Shown piece by piece: positions 9,106 to 18,427 of a stretch of DNA of 64,000 nt. The translations under genes and the position numbers were made by a program. The first letter of the stretch is position 1. Every line of letters starts with the position of its first letter. Origin of the DNA: Skermanella rosea (lineage in GTDB: Bacteria; Pseudomonadota; Alphaproteobacteria; Azospirillales; Azospirillaceae); assembly GCF_016806835.2 (NCBI RefSeq), contig NZ_CP086111.1:5759471-5823470 (forward strand), read 5' to 3'. The notes beneath the pieces were generated by a model. The model saw only the letters and a list, made by a program, of their open reading frames with translations. It had not been told where the DNA came from and made no database searches.

Positions 9106-10230
9106 ATGCGGATCGCCTTCTACGCTCCCCTCAAGGCGCCGACGCACCCCACGCCCTCGGGCGACCGCCGCATGGCGCGGCTGCTGATGGCGGCGCTGCG
9201 CCACGCCGGGCACCGGGTCGATCTGGCCTGCACCTTCCGGAGCTGGGACGACGGCGGCAGGCCCGGCCGGCACCGTCGGATCGCCGACCTCGGCGGCCGG
9301 CTGGCGGGCCGGCTGGCGGGCCGGCTGCGGCACGACCCGCCCGACCTGTGGTTCACCTATCACCTCTACCACAAGGCCCCGGACTGGCTGGGTCCCGCCG
9401 TCAGCGAAGCGCTGGGCATTCCCTATGTGGTCTCCGAGGCCTCCTTCGCACCCAAGCAGGCCGGCGGTCCCTTCGCGCTCGGCCATGCGGCGGCGGGGGC
9501 CGCCATCGCCCGCGCCGACGCCGTGGTCTCGCTCAACTCGGCCGACGCGGAATGCCTGCATCCCCTGCTCCGATCGCCGGACCGGCTGACGCTGCTGCGC
9601 CCCTTCGTCGAGCCGCCGGTCCCGCGCGACCGCACGGCGGATCGCGCCGAACTCGCCCGCTCGCTGGGGCTGGACCCGGACGCGCCGTGGCTGCTGGCCG
9701 TCGGCATGATGCGGGGCGGCGACAAGCAGCGCTCCTTCCGCATCCTGGCCCGTGCCCTGGAACGGCTCGGCGGTCACGACTGGCGGCTGCTGGTCGTCGG
9801 CGATGGGCCGCGCCGGGCCTGCGTCGAGGAAAGCTTCGGCCGCGTCGATCCCGGCCGCCTCCGCTTCCTGGGCGCGCTGCCGCCCGACCGCCTCGCCGCC
9901 TGCTACGCCGCCGCCGACGTGATGGTCTGGCCGGCGATCAACGAGGCCTACGGCATGGCGCTGCTGGAGGCGCAGGCCGCCGGCCTGGCCGTCGTGGCCG
10001 GGCGCACCGGCGGCGTGCCGGACATCGTGCGCGACGGCTCGACCGGCCTGCTGACCCCCGTCGGCGACGAGGCCGCCTTCGCCGACGCCGTCGCGGCGCT
10101 GCTGTCGGACCCGGCCCGGCGAAGCGCCTTCGGCCGGGAGGCCGCCCGCGTCGCGGCGGCCGAGCACGGCTTCGACGGCGCGTCCCGCACGCTCGACACC
10201 CTGCTCCGCAGCCTCGCGAGGTCCCGATGA
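9106..10230 (+). CDS. GT4-family glycosyltransferase
   Basis: A 374-residue GT-B enzyme, paralogous in style to the gene before it. It begins MRIAFYAPLKAPTHP and has LLAVGMMRGGDKQRSFRILARAL and the donor-site region NEAYGMALLEAQAAGLAVVAGRTGG (C-terminal third). The ATG at 9106 is chosen because AAGGGGA sits 5 bases upstream. It follows the previous gene by 10 bases and overlaps the next by an ATGA, so it is clearly in one transcription unit. An in-frame 12-bp tandem repeat (9295-9330) encodes GRLA units. Confidence 0.88.
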   Translation: MRIAFYAPLKAPTHPTPSGDRRMARLLMAALRHAGHRVDLACTFRSWDDGGRPGRHRRIADLGGRLAGRLAGRLRHDPPDLWFTYHLYHKAPDWLGPAVSEALGIPYVVSEASFAPKQAGGPFALGHAAAGAAIARADAVVSLNSADAECLHPLLRSPDRLTLLRPFVEPPVPRDRTADRAELARSLGLDPDAPWLLAVGMMRGGDKQRSFRILARALERLGGHDWRLLVVGDGPRRACVEESFGRVDPGRLRFLGALPPDRLAACYAAADVMVWPAINEAYGMALLEAQAAGLAVVAGRTGGVPDIVRDGSTGLLTPVGDEAAFADAVAALLSDPARRSAFGREAARVAAAEHGFDGASRTLDTLLRSLARSR

Positions 10231-10811
10231 CCGACCTTCTCATCCTGCGCCACGGCCCGACCGCCTGGAACGCCGAGGGCCTGATCCAGGGCCGCACCGA
10301 CATCCCGCTGTCGCCGGAGGGCGAAGGCGTGGTCCGCACCTGGGTCCTGCCGGACCGGCTTCGCGACCGGACCTGGGTCGCCAGCCCGCTGAAACGTGCC
10401 GCGGCCACCGCCGCGATCCTCGGGCTCGATCCCGTGCCGGACGCCCGGCTGGTCGAGATGGACTGGGGGGCGTGGGAAGGCAGGACGCTCGCCGGCCTGC
10501 GGGCCGAACTGGGCGACCTGATGGCGGCCTGGGAGGCGCGCGGCCTCGACTTCCGCGGCCCGGGGGGCGAGAGCCCGCGCGAGGTGCAGGACCGCCTGCG
10601 CCCCTGGCTGGCCGAGGTCGCCGCCGCCGGCCGGCCGGCCGGAGCCGTTGCCCATAAAGGCGTAATCCGCGCGATCTATGCCATGGCCACGTGTTGGGAC
10701 ATGACGGACAAACCGGCCCATAAACTCCTCGACGGCTGCGCCCACCGCTTCACCCTGGCGGCCGACGGCACCCCGGCCGTCGCCGAACTGAACATCGCGT
10801 TGGAAATTTGA
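10227..10811 (+). CDS. Histidine phosphatase family protein
   Basis: A 194-residue member of the histidine phosphatase (phosphoglycerate mutase-like) superfamily. The N-terminal RHG motif is LILRHGPTAWN, and the second catalytic histidine is in VAHKGVIRAI. The arginine in SPLKRAAATA fits the phosphate pocket. The start ATG overlaps the stop of the preceding glycosyltransferase by four bases, so it is translationally coupled. The context suggests a sugar-phosphate or nucleotide-sugar precursor as substrate, but this is inferred. Confidence 0.88.
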   Translation: MTDLLILRHGPTAWNAEGLIQGRTDIPLSPEGEGVVRTWVLPDRLRDRTWVASPLKRAAATAAILGLDPVPDARLVEMDWGAWEGRTLAGLRAELGDLMAAWEARGLDFRGPGGESPREVQDRLRPWLAEVAAAGRPAGAVAHKGVIRAIYAMATCWDMTDKPAHKLLDGCAHRFTLAADGTPAVAELNIALEI

Positions 10812-10831
10812 CTAAATTCCTATGATTATGT

Positions 10832-10894
10832 ATGACGAGGAAGAAATCGCTTGTCCTCCTGAAACCTTCACACGACCGGCCGGATCATGACGAA
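10832..10894 (+). repeat. 63-bp direct repeat, copy 1 (duplicated gene-start region)
   Basis: This segment matches 11026-11088 at about 56 of 63 positions. Both copies end in cggccggatcATGACGAA. In copy 2 that ATG is the start of the downstream glycosyltransferase; in copy 1 it opens only a short frame that dies. Confidence 0.85.
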
Positions 10895-10941
10895 CGACAC
10901 GCGCCCGGATCAGCGAGAGGCAGGCACCGACTCCCCCATTT

Positions 10942-11031
10942 CGTCATGGCCGGACTTGATCCGGCCATCCACGCGCGAATCCCGCCACGCCGGTTTGCGC
11001 GTGGATACGCGGGTCAAGCCCGCGCATGACG
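10942..11031. repeat. Imperfect palindromic intergenic repeat
   Basis: Arms of about 35 bases (10942-10976 and 10997-11031) are imperfectly complementary: they begin cgtcatggccggacttgat and end tcaagcccgcgcatgacg. Elements of this type, with a tcatggccggacttgatccggccat motif, are common between genes in alphaproteobacteria. It lies between the two copies of the 63-bp direct repeat. Confidence 0.75.
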
Positions 11032-11088
11032 AGGAAGAAAACGCTTGTCGTCCTGAAGTCTTTCCACGGCCGGCCGGATCATGACGAA
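11026..11088 (+). repeat. 63-bp direct repeat, copy 2
   Basis: Second copy of the repeat seen at 10832-10894. It contains the start codon (11081) of the next glycosyltransferase, so the duplication has copied the leader and first codons of that gene. Confidence 0.85.
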
Positions 11089-12262
11089 TCATGACACCCG
11101 CACGCCCCTGAAGGCCCTGGTCTGGGTGCAGCACCTGCTCGGCATCGGGCATGTGCGGCGTGCGGCGCTGATCACCCGCGCCCTGTCGGCGGCTGGGCTG
11201 GACGTGACGGTGGCGTCCGGCGGGTTCCCGGTCGCGGGGGTCGATTACGGCGCTGCCCGCGTGGTGCAGCTGCCGCCGGCCCGGTCGGCGGACAAGAGCT
11301 TCAAGCGCCTGGTCGGCGAGGGCGGCCTGCCCCTCGACGACGCTTGGCGGGAGCGCCGCCGCGCGGCGCTGCTGGACTTGGCCGGCGCGGTCGATCCCGA
11401 TATCCTGCTGCTGGAAACCTACCCCTTCGGCCGGCGCCAGTTCCGCTTCGAGCTTCTGCCGCTGCTGGAACGCCCCAGGCGCCCCCGGATCGTCGCCGCG
11501 TCGGTGCGCGATATCCTGGTGGCCAAGGACGATCCCGCCCGCGAGGTCGAGATGGCCGAGGTGGCGCGGCGGCACCTGGACCTCGTGCTGATCCACGGCG
11601 ACCCCGGCGTGGTGCCGTTCGACGCCACCTTCCCGCAGGCGCACCGGATCGCGGACCTGATCCGCTACACCGGCTACGTCGCCCCGGCCCGCGCGCCGGA
11701 CCGCCCGGCCGCGAAACCGGGGGACGACGGCACCGGGGAGGTGATCGTCTCGGTCGGCGGCGGCGCCGTGGGCCTGCCTCTCCTGCGGACCGCCCTGGCG
11801 GCGCGCCCGTTGACGTCCCTGGCATCATCTCCCTGGCGCCTGCTCGCCGGTCCCGACATCGGGCAGGCCGAGTTCGAGGCCCTGCGCGACGACGCCCCCG
11901 CCGGCGTGACCGTCGAGCGGGCGCGGCCCGACTTCCCGGACCTGCTGTCCCGCTGCATCCTCTCGATCAGCCAGGCCGGGTACAACACGCTGATGGACCT
12001 GATGCAGGCCCGCTGCCGCGCCGTGGTGGTCCCCTTCGCGGCCGGCAACGAGACCGAACAGACCGACCGCGCCCGCCTGTTCGAGCGGCGCGGGCTGCTC
12101 CATGTCGTCCCCGAGGACGGCCTGACCCCGGAATGCTTGGCCGAGGCGGTCGGCCGCGCCCTGGCGGCACCCCCGCCCGCCGGTTTCGCCCCCGCCTGTT
12201 TCACCCCGGATGTGGGCGGCGCCGCCGCCACCGCCCGCCTGCTGGTCGAGGCCGCGTCATGA
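11081..12262 (+). CDS. MurG-like glycosyltransferase (COG4671 type), second copy
   Basis: A 393-residue GT-B protein of the same family as the gene at 6583. It opens with LVWVQHLLGIGHVRRAALI, equivalent to the SHDTFGLGHLRRCRT segment of that paralogue, and has the C-terminal ISQAGYNTLMDLMQARCRAVVVPF motif that binds the donor nucleotide. ATG at 11081 is the conserved start. It overlaps the following deacetylase gene by ATGA. The leader is the duplicated segment described at 10832-11088. Substrate unknown. Confidence 0.85.
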   Translation: MTNHDTRTPLKALVWVQHLLGIGHVRRAALITRALSAAGLDVTVASGGFPVAGVDYGAARVVQLPPARSADKSFKRLVGEGGLPLDDAWRERRRAALLDLAGAVDPDILLLETYPFGRRQFRFELLPLLERPRRPRIVAASVRDILVAKDDPAREVEMAEVARRHLDLVLIHGDPGVVPFDATFPQAHRIADLIRYTGYVAPARAPDRPAAKPGDDGTGEVIVSVGGGAVGLPLLRTALAARPLTSLASSPWRLLAGPDIGQAEFEALRDDAPAGVTVERARPDFPDLLSRCILSISQAGYNTLMDLMQARCRAVVVPFAAGNETEQTDRARLFERRGLLHVVPEDGLTPECLAEAVGRALAAPPPAGFAPACFTPDVGGAAATARLLVEAAS

Positions 12263-13035
12263 CGAATGATGACATCCGGACCGCCCTGGCGCGCGAACTG
12301 GACCTGTGGGCCGAGGCCGGCCGGACCGCCACCCTGTGGTGGCGCGACGACGACGCCGTCGCGCCCTCCCCCGCCCTGGACCGCCTGCGCGACGCCGCCG
12401 CCGGCGTGCCGGTCTCGCTCGCCGTCATCCCGGCGGGAGCGACGCCGGAACTGGCGGAGGAGTTGCGGCGTTGGCCCGGCGTCTCGGTGCTCCAGCACGG
12501 CCTGTCCCACGCGAACCACGAGACCCCGCCGGCCAAGAAGACCGAGCTGGGCTCCGCCCGGCGCGTCGAGGCGGTCCTCGCCGACCTCGCCGAGGGGTGG
12601 CGGCTGCTCCGGCCCTTCGATTCCCTGCCCGTCCTGGTCCCCCCGTGGAACCGGATCGCGGCGGACGTGGCGGCCCGGCTGCCGGCCCTCGGCTATGTCG
12701 GTCTGTCCACCTTCAACGCCCGGCCCCGCCCTTGCCCCGTGCCGGGTTTGGTCCAGGTCAACACCCACGTGGATGTCATCGACTGGCGGGGCGGCGGCGG
12801 CTTCGCCGGGACCGGAACGGTGATCGGGGCCTTGGTCCGCCATCTCGCGGCGCGTCGGACCGGCGCCGCCGATCCGGACGAGGCGACCGGGCTGCTGACT
12901 CACCATCTGGTGCATGACGATCCGTGCCGGCGCTTCCTCGACCGGTTCCTGGCCGCCGCGTCGGAACACCCGGCCGTCCGCTGGCTCGATGCCCCTGCCC
13001 TTTTCGGGAGTCCCTCCCCCAGGTGTCCACCGTGA
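12259..13035 (+). CDS. Polysaccharide deacetylase-like protein
   Basis: A 258-residue protein with the signs of a NodB-fold deacetylase: WWRDDDAV near residues 27-34 (metal/catalytic aspartates), VLQHGLSHANH (metal-binding histidines) and VLVPPWNRIA, the loop that usually carries the RxPY-type segment. Such enzymes remove N- or O-acetyl groups from envelope glycans. No signal peptide is visible, so a cytoplasmic or lipid-intermediate substrate is possible. The start overlaps the previous stop (ATGA) and the next gene starts inside its stop (GTGA). Function is inferred from family. Confidence 0.8.
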   Translation: MTNDDIRTALARELDLWAEAGRTATLWWRDDDAVAPSPALDRLRDAAAGVPVSLAVIPAGATPELAEELRRWPGVSVLQHGLSHANHETPPAKKTELGSARRVEAVLADLAEGWRLLRPFDSLPVLVPPWNRIAADVAARLPALGYVGLSTFNARPRPCPVPGLVQVNTHVDVIDWRGGGGFAGTGTVIGALVRHLAARRTGAADPDEATGLLTHHLVHDDPCRRFLDRFLAAASEHPAVRWLDAPALFGSPSPRCPP

Positions 13036-13568
13036 AACAGTTCCGCTATCCGGCTCCTCCCCTGTATGGCGACTATGCCCGCGCCGCCGCCGGCCTCGCG
13101 CTGACCGGCATCCCGCCCCTGCTGGTCCCGCTCAGCGCCTGGGTCGCGGTACCCATGATGCTTGCGGCGGCCCTTTTCGTTGTGTTCGGCGCCCGGACGG
13201 CACAGCGTCACGCCACCGTCATCGAAATGGACGATAAGGGCATCAGGGCCCTCGGGCCGCTGGGTGGTTCGATTTCGTGGGAACATTTGGCTCAGGTACG
13301 TTTAAACTACTATTCTACTCGTCGGGATCGCGGCCTCGGCTGGATGCAGCTCAAGCTCAAGGGTGCCGGTTCCGGGGAGACCGTCCGGCTCGAGTCGACT
13401 CTCGACGGCTTCGACGAGATCGCCGAGCGGGTGGCGGACGTCGCGCGCAGAAAGGGGATCGGGATGACCGAGACGACGATCAGCAATTTCGCGGCACTCG
13501 GCATCGACGCCGATCCGCAGGCCGGCATGGACGACCCGGGCGTGCGGACGGCGCGTTGGTCCCGATGA
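13032..13568 (+). CDS. Small membrane protein of unknown function
   Basis: A 178-residue protein I do not recognise. Residues about 14-55 form two adjoining hydrophobic segments ([35 protein letters not shown]), followed by a soluble PH-like domain ([28 protein letters not shown]) to the C-terminus. The GTG at 13032 is preferred because it overlaps the upstream stop as GTGA and has AGGTG 6 bases before it; GTG at 13023 is possible. The stop overlaps the next ATG. It lies between the glycan genes and a peptide-type ABC importer. Confidence 0.7.
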   Translation: MKQFRYPAPPLYGDYARAAAGLALTGIPPLLVPLSAWVAVPMMLAAALFVVFGARTAQRHATVIEMDDKGIRALGPLGGSISWEHLAQVRLNYYSTRRDRGLGWMQLKLKGAGSGETVRLESTLDGFDEIAERVADVARRKGIGMTETTISNFAALGIDADPQAGMDDPGVRTARWSR

Positions 13569-15457
13569 CCGACCTGCTGAGCGTCCGCGACCTGCATGTG
13601 GAGTTCCGCGTCGCCGAGGGGGTGATCCGTGCCGTGCGGGGCATCTCGTTCCGGGTCCGGCCCGGCGGCACGGTGGCCCTGGTCGGCGAGTCCGGCTCCG
13701 GCAAGTCGGTGGTCGCCCAGACCATCATGGGCATCCTGCCCCGCCCCGCCCATATCACCCGCGGCGAGATCCTGTTCGCCGACCCCCGGCTGCCCGGGCC
13801 GGTCGACATCGCCAGGCTCGATCCGGAAAGCCGCGCCATGCGGGCGATCCGCGGCGGCAACATCTCGATCATCTTCCAGGAGCCGATGACCTCGCTGTCG
13901 CCGTTGCATACGGTCGGCAATCAGGTGGGCGAGGCGGTCATGCTCCACCGCGACGTCGGCACGGCGCAGGCGCGCGAGCTGACCCGCGACATGCTGCGGC
14001 TGGTGGGGTTCCCCGATCCGGCCCGCGCGCTCGACACCTACCCGTTCGAACTGTCCGGCGGCCTGCGGCAGCGCGCCATGATCGCCATGGCGCTGATCTG
14101 CCGCCCGTCGCTGCTGATCGCGGACGAGCCGACCACCGCCCTGGACGTCACGATCCAGGCCCAGATCCTCAAGCTGATCCGCGATCTCCAGGGCGAACTG
14201 GGCATGGCGGTGCTGATGATCACCCACGACTTGGGCGTCGTCGCCAACGTCGCCGAGGAAGTCGTCGTGATGTACCGGGGCGAGGTCATGGAATCCGGCG
14301 AGATGCGCGACATCTTCGCCAAGCCCCGCCACCCCTACCTGAAGGCGCTGCTCCGCGCGGTGCCGCGTTTCCACATGGAGCCGGGCGAGCGTCTGGTCCC
14401 GATCCGGGAGATCAAGTCGGCCGGCGGCAAGATGCTGGAGGCCACCCGGGAGCCCTGGCCGGCCGGCGCCGACGCGGCCGGGCCGTTGCTGACCGTCTCA
14501 CGCGTCAGCAAGCGGTTCGAGACCGGCAATACCGGCTGGTTCAACCGCAAGCGGACGGGCGGCGGCGTGCTGGCGGTGGACGACGTCAGCTTCGAGATCC
14601 GCCGGGGCGAGTGCCTGGGGCTGGTCGGCGAGTCCGGCTGCGGCAAGACGACCCTGTCCAAGATCCTGATGCGGGCGTTGAAGCCGGACACCGGGACGGT
14701 GCTGTTCAACGACCGAGGGCGAGTCATCGACGTGCTCGACCTGGAGGACGACGCCCTGGTCGCCTTCCGGCGCAAGCAGCAGTTCATCTTCCAGGACCCG
14801 TTCGGCTCGCTCAACCCGCGCATGACCGTGTACGACATCGTCGCGGAGCCGCTGGTGATCCACGGCATCGGCGACGGCGAGCATCGCCGGGCGATGGTCA
14901 AGGAACTGATGAGCCTGGTCGGCCTGGACGTGCGGCACCTGAAACGCTACCCGCACAGCTTCTCCGGCGGCCAGCGCCAGCGCATCGGCATCGCCCGCGC
15001 CCTGGCCCTGCGGCCCGACCTGCTGATCTGCGACGAGCCGGTATCCGCCCTGGACGTCTCGATCCAGGCCCAGATCCTCAACCTGCTGAAGGACCTGAAG
15101 GAGAAGCTGGGCCTGACCTACCTGTTCATCTCCCACAACCTGGCCGTCGTGGACTATATCGCCGACCGCATCATGGTGATGTGCCGGGGCCGGATCGTGG
15201 AGGTGGCGCCCCGCGCGACGCTGTTCCGCAATCCGGTGCATCCCTATACCCGGGCGCTGCTCGCCGCCGTGCCGGACCCCGATCCGGAATGCCCGCTCGA
15301 CCTCGGCGTGCTGGGCGAAGGCCGCGCCTCCGACCCCGGCGCCTGGCCGGCACCCTTCACGATCGACGGCACGGCCCATCCCGGCATGATCGACCTGGGC
15401 GACGGTCACCTCGTCCGCGCGACCGCCCGCCCCGCCCTCCTGGACCTGGCATCATGA
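13565..15457 (+). CDS. Peptide-type ABC transporter, fused double ATPase
   Basis: A 630-residue protein with two complete ABC ATPase domains, as in YejF/GsiA. The first has Walker A GESGSGKS (about residues 38-45), signature LSGGLRQR and Walker B LLIADEP; the second has [16 protein letters not shown] and LLICDEP. Each is followed by the oligopeptide/dipeptide C-terminal extension ([22 protein letters not shown]). It powers import by the substrate-binding protein and the two permeases encoded directly downstream. It is coupled by ATGA overlaps to both neighbours. Confidence 0.92.
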   Translation: MTDLLSVRDLHVEFRVAEGVIRAVRGISFRVRPGGTVALVGESGSGKSVVAQTIMGILPRPAHITRGEILFADPRLPGPVDIARLDPESRAMRAIRGGNISIIFQEPMTSLSPLHTVGNQVGEAVMLHRDVGTAQARELTRDMLRLVGFPDPARALDTYPFELSGGLRQRAMIAMALICRPSLLIADEPTTALDVTIQAQILKLIRDLQGELGMAVLMITHDLGVVANVAEEVVVMYRGEVMESGEMRDIFAKPRHPYLKALLRAVPRFHMEPGERLVPIREIKSAGGKMLEATREPWPAGADAAGPLLTVSRVSKRFETGNTGWFNRKRTGGGVLAVDDVSFEIRRGECLGLVGESGCGKTTLSKILMRALKPDTGTVLFNDRGRVIDVLDLEDDALVAFRRKQQFIFQDPFGSLNPRMTVYDIVAEPLVIHGIGDGEHRRAMVKELMSLVGLDVRHLKRYPHSFSGGQRQRIGIARALALRPDLLICDEPVSALDVSIQAQILNLLKDLKEKLGLTYLFISHNLAVVDYIADRIMVMCRGRIVEVAPRATLFRNPVHPYTRALLAAVPDPDPECPLDLGVLGEGRASDPGAWPAPFTIDGTAHPGMIDLGDGHLVRATARPALLDLAS

Positions 15458-17364
15458 TCTCCAGCCTTCTCCGAGCAGGCCTCCTGGCGTTCGCCGCCGC
15501 CGCGCTCCTGGTGCCCGCTGCCGGACGCGCGGCGGTCGAGACGCCCTTCTTCGCCGAGCAGGTCGCCGCCGGGAAACTGCCGCCGGTCGCCGAGCGGCTG
15601 CCGGCCGAGCCGAGAATCGTGACATTCGATGACGATGGGGCACAGCAGGGCCGGCCCGGCGGCGACATGACCATGCTGATGGCGCGGGCCAAGGACGTAC
15701 GCATCATGTTCGCGTACTTCTATGCCCGGCTGATGACGTACACCCCGGACCTGACGCTCGAACCGGACATCCTCCGGTCGATCGACGTGGAGGACAACCG
15801 GGTCTTCACCCTCCATCTCCGGCCCGGCCACCGCTGGTCGGACGGGTCGCCCTTCACCGCCGAGGATTTCCGCTACTGGTGGGAGGACGTGATCCTGAAC
15901 CAGGACGTGCCGCCCTTCGGCGCCCCGCCGGAGATGCTGGCCGGCGGCGAGCCGCCGCGGTTCGAGGTGCTGGACGAGACGACGGTGCGGTATTCCTGGA
16001 ACGAGCCCAACCCGCTGTTCCTGCCAGCGCTGGCGGCGGCCCGGCCGCTGGAGATCTTCGGCCCCGCGGCCTACCTGAAAAAGTTTCACGTGAAATACGC
16101 CGATGCCGCGGAGCTGAAGGAACGGGTCAAGGCTGCTGGGCAGAAGAGCTGGGCGCACCTTCACAACCGCATGGACAACGCCTACGACAACGACAACCCC
16201 GACCTGCCGACGCTCCAGCCCTGGGTCAACACGACGGCGGCGCCGGCCGAGCGGTTCGTCTTCGTCCGCAATCCCTTCTATCACCGGGTCGATCCGGCGG
16301 GCGTCCAGCTCCCCTATATCGACCGGCTGCTGGTGCAGATCGCCGACGGCAAGATCATCCCGGCCAAGGCCGGCGCCGGCGAGGCGGACCTCCAGGCCCG
16401 CTACCTGCGCTTCGACAACTACACCTTCCTGAAGCAGGCGGCGAAACGGAACGGCTACAAGGTCGACCTGTGGAAGACCGGAAACGGCGCCCATCTGGCG
16501 CTGTTCCCCAACCTCAACACCTCGGACCCCGGCTGGCGCGACCTGTTCCGCGACGTCCGTTTCCGCCGGGCGCTGTCGCTCGCCATCGACCGCGACGAGA
16601 TCAACCAGGCGATCTATTACGGCCTCGCCAAGCCTTCCAACAATACGGTGCTGCCCCGCTCGCCCCTGTTCCGGCCGGAATACCAGCAGGCCTGGACCCG
16701 GTACGACGTGCGCGAGGCGAACCGGCTGCTGGACGAGATGGGCCTGACCGCGCGCGGCAGCGAGAACGTCCGGCTGATGCCCGACGGGCGGCCGCTGGAG
16801 ATCATCGTCGAGACCGCGGGCGAGAGCACGGAGGAGGTCGACGTCCTGGAGCTGATCGCCGACAGCTGGCGGAAGATCGGGATCAAGCTGTTCACCAAGC
16901 CGTCCCAGCTGGAGGTGCTGCGCAACCGTATCTATGCCGGCCAGACGCTGATGGCGATCGGCAAGGGCGTGGACAACGGCATTCCCACGGCCGACATGGC
17001 GCCGGCCGAGTTCGTGCCGATGGACCAGAACCAGTATCAATGGCCGAAATGGGGCCAGTACTACCAGACCGGCGGCACGGCCGGCGAGAAGCCCGACATG
17101 CCGGCCGCGATCGAGTTGATGGAGCTGATGGGCCAGTGGCGGACGGCGCCCGATACCGCCGCCCGCGCGGAGGCCTGGCACCGCATCCTGGGCATCCACG
17201 CCGACCGGGTCTTCACCATCGGGCTGATCAACGGCACCCTGCAGCCGGTCGTCGTGCGCTCCACCCTGCGCAACGTGCCGGATGAGGGTATCTACAACTG
17301 GGACCCGGGAGCCCATTTCGGCATCTACCGGCCCGACACGTTCTGGTTCGCCGAGCCGGGCTGA
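15454..17364 (+). CDS. Peptide ABC transporter periplasmic substrate-binding protein
   Basis: A 636-residue family 5 extracellular solute-binding protein (DppA/OppA/YejA-like). The first 24 residues are a signal peptide ([23 protein letters not shown]). The mature protein has the family landmarks [20 protein letters not shown] and [18 protein letters not shown]. Its length is at the upper end of the family. It delivers ligand to the YejB/YejE-type permeases encoded next. Ligand could be an oligopeptide or a similar compound; sequence alone does not decide. A parS-like palindrome lies inside the gene at 16082-16097. Confidence 0.9.
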   Translation: MISSLLRAGLLAFAAAALLVPAAGRAAVETPFFAEQVAAGKLPPVAERLPAEPRIVTFDDDGAQQGRPGGDMTMLMARAKDVRIMFAYFYARLMTYTPDLTLEPDILRSIDVEDNRVFTLHLRPGHRWSDGSPFTAEDFRYWWEDVILNQDVPPFGAPPEMLAGGEPPRFEVLDETTVRYSWNEPNPLFLPALAAARPLEIFGPAAYLKKFHVKYADAAELKERVKAAGQKSWAHLHNRMDNAYDNDNPDLPTLQPWVNTTAAPAERFVFVRNPFYHRVDPAGVQLPYIDRLLVQIADGKIIPAKAGAGEADLQARYLRFDNYTFLKQAAKRNGYKVDLWKTGNGAHLALFPNLNTSDPGWRDLFRDVRFRRALSLAIDRDEINQAIYYGLAKPSNNTVLPRSPLFRPEYQQAWTRYDVREANRLLDEMGLTARGSENVRLMPDGRPLEIIVETAGESTEEVDVLELIADSWRKIGIKLFTKPSQLEVLRNRIYAGQTLMAIGKGVDNGIPTADMAPAEFVPMDQNQYQWPKWGQYYQTGGTAGEKPDMPAAIELMELMGQWRTAPDTAARAEAWHRILGIHADRVFTIGLINGTLQPVVVRSTLRNVPDEGIYNWDPGAHFGIYRPDTFWFAEPG

Positions 17365-17428
17365 ACCGCGGGACGATTCATCTGACGACGGACAATCAAC
17401 GGGGCGACGGAAGGGACGATCTATCACC

Positions 17429-18427
17429 ATGCTGGGTTTCTTCGTGCGACGGATCATGGTGATGATCCCCACCCTCCTCGCGATCAGCGCGATCACCTTC
17501 GTTATCATCCAGCTTCCGCCCGGCGACTACCTGACCACCCTGATGACCGAGCTGGAAAGCAGGGGCGAGGCGATCGACGAAAGCCGCCTGCAATTCCTGC
17601 GGGAGACCTACGGCTTGGACAGGCCCATGATCGAGCAGTATTTCGTCTGGCTGGGCGGCATGCTGACCGGCGACTACGGCTTCTCGTTCGAGTACAACCG
17701 GCCGGTCGCCGACGTGATCGGCGACCGCATGCTGCTGACCATCGTGGTGTCCTTCGCGACCATCGTGTTCATCTGGGTCGTGTCGTTCCCGATCGGGATC
17801 TATTCGGCGACCCACCAGTACAGCCTGGGCGACTACGGCCTGACCTTCCTCGGATTCCTCGGCTTGGCGACGCCCAACTTCCTGCTCGCCCTGGTGCTGC
17901 TCTACTTCGCCAACGTTACCTTCGGCACCTCGATCGGCGGCCTGATGGACCCGGCCTACCTGGATGCGCCGTGGAGCTGGGGCAAGGTGCTGTCGATCCT
18001 CGAACATCTCTGGATCCCGGTGATCGTGATCGGGACCAGCGGCACCGCCGGCATGATCCGGCGCCTGCGCGCCAACCTGCTGGACGAGCTGCACAAGCAG
18101 TATGTGGTGACCGCCCGGGCCAAGGGCCTGCCGCCCGGCCGGGTGCTGTGGAAGTACCCGCTGCGGATGGCGATCAATCCCTTCATCGCCGACATCGGCA
18201 ACCTGCTGCCGCAGGTCGTCTCGGGCGCCGCCGTCGTCTCCATCGTGCTGTCGCTGCCGACCACGGGGCCGATGCTGCTCGATGCGCTGCGCAGCCAGGA
18301 CATGTATCTTGCGGGGTCCTTCCTGATGTTCCTGGCGCTGCTGACCGTGGTCGGCGTCTTCCTGTCCGACCTGGCGCTGGCGGCGCTCGATCCCCGCATC
18401 CGGCTCGAAGGCGGAGCGACGCGATGA
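17429..18427 (+). CDS. Peptide ABC transporter permease (DppB/YejB type)
   Basis: A 332-residue inner-membrane permease with about six transmembrane segments. It begins MLGFFVRRIMVMIPTLLAIS, the usual N-terminus of the family, and has the cytoplasmic EAA loop YVVTARAKGLPPGRVLWKYPLR that contacts the ATPase. The ATG at 17429 is used; the frame is open further upstream but that part is not membrane-like. AAGGGA lies 12 bases upstream. It overlaps the next permease gene by ATGA. Confidence 0.92.
   Translation: MLGFFVRRIMVMIPTLLAISAITFVIIQLPPGDYLTTLMTELESRGEAIDESRLQFLRETYGLDRPMIEQYFVWLGGMLTGDYGFSFEYNRPVADVIGDRMLLTIVVSFATIVFIWVVSFPIGIYSATHQYSLGDYGLTFLGFLGLATPNFLLALVLLYFANVTFGTSIGGLMDPAYLDAPWSWGKVLSILEHLWIPVIVIGTSGTAGMIRRLRANLLDELHKQYVVTARAKGLPPGRVLWKYPLRMAINPFIADIGNLLPQVVSGAAVVSIVLSLPTTGPMLLDALRSQDMYLAGSFLMFLALLTVVGVFLSDLALAALDPRIRLEGGATR

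Noticed and set aside
10887-11084. Short open frame beginning MTNDTRPDQREAG
   Set aside because: It starts in the duplicated leader and runs through a palindromic repeat; no protein-like conservation is visible, so it is treated as a remnant.
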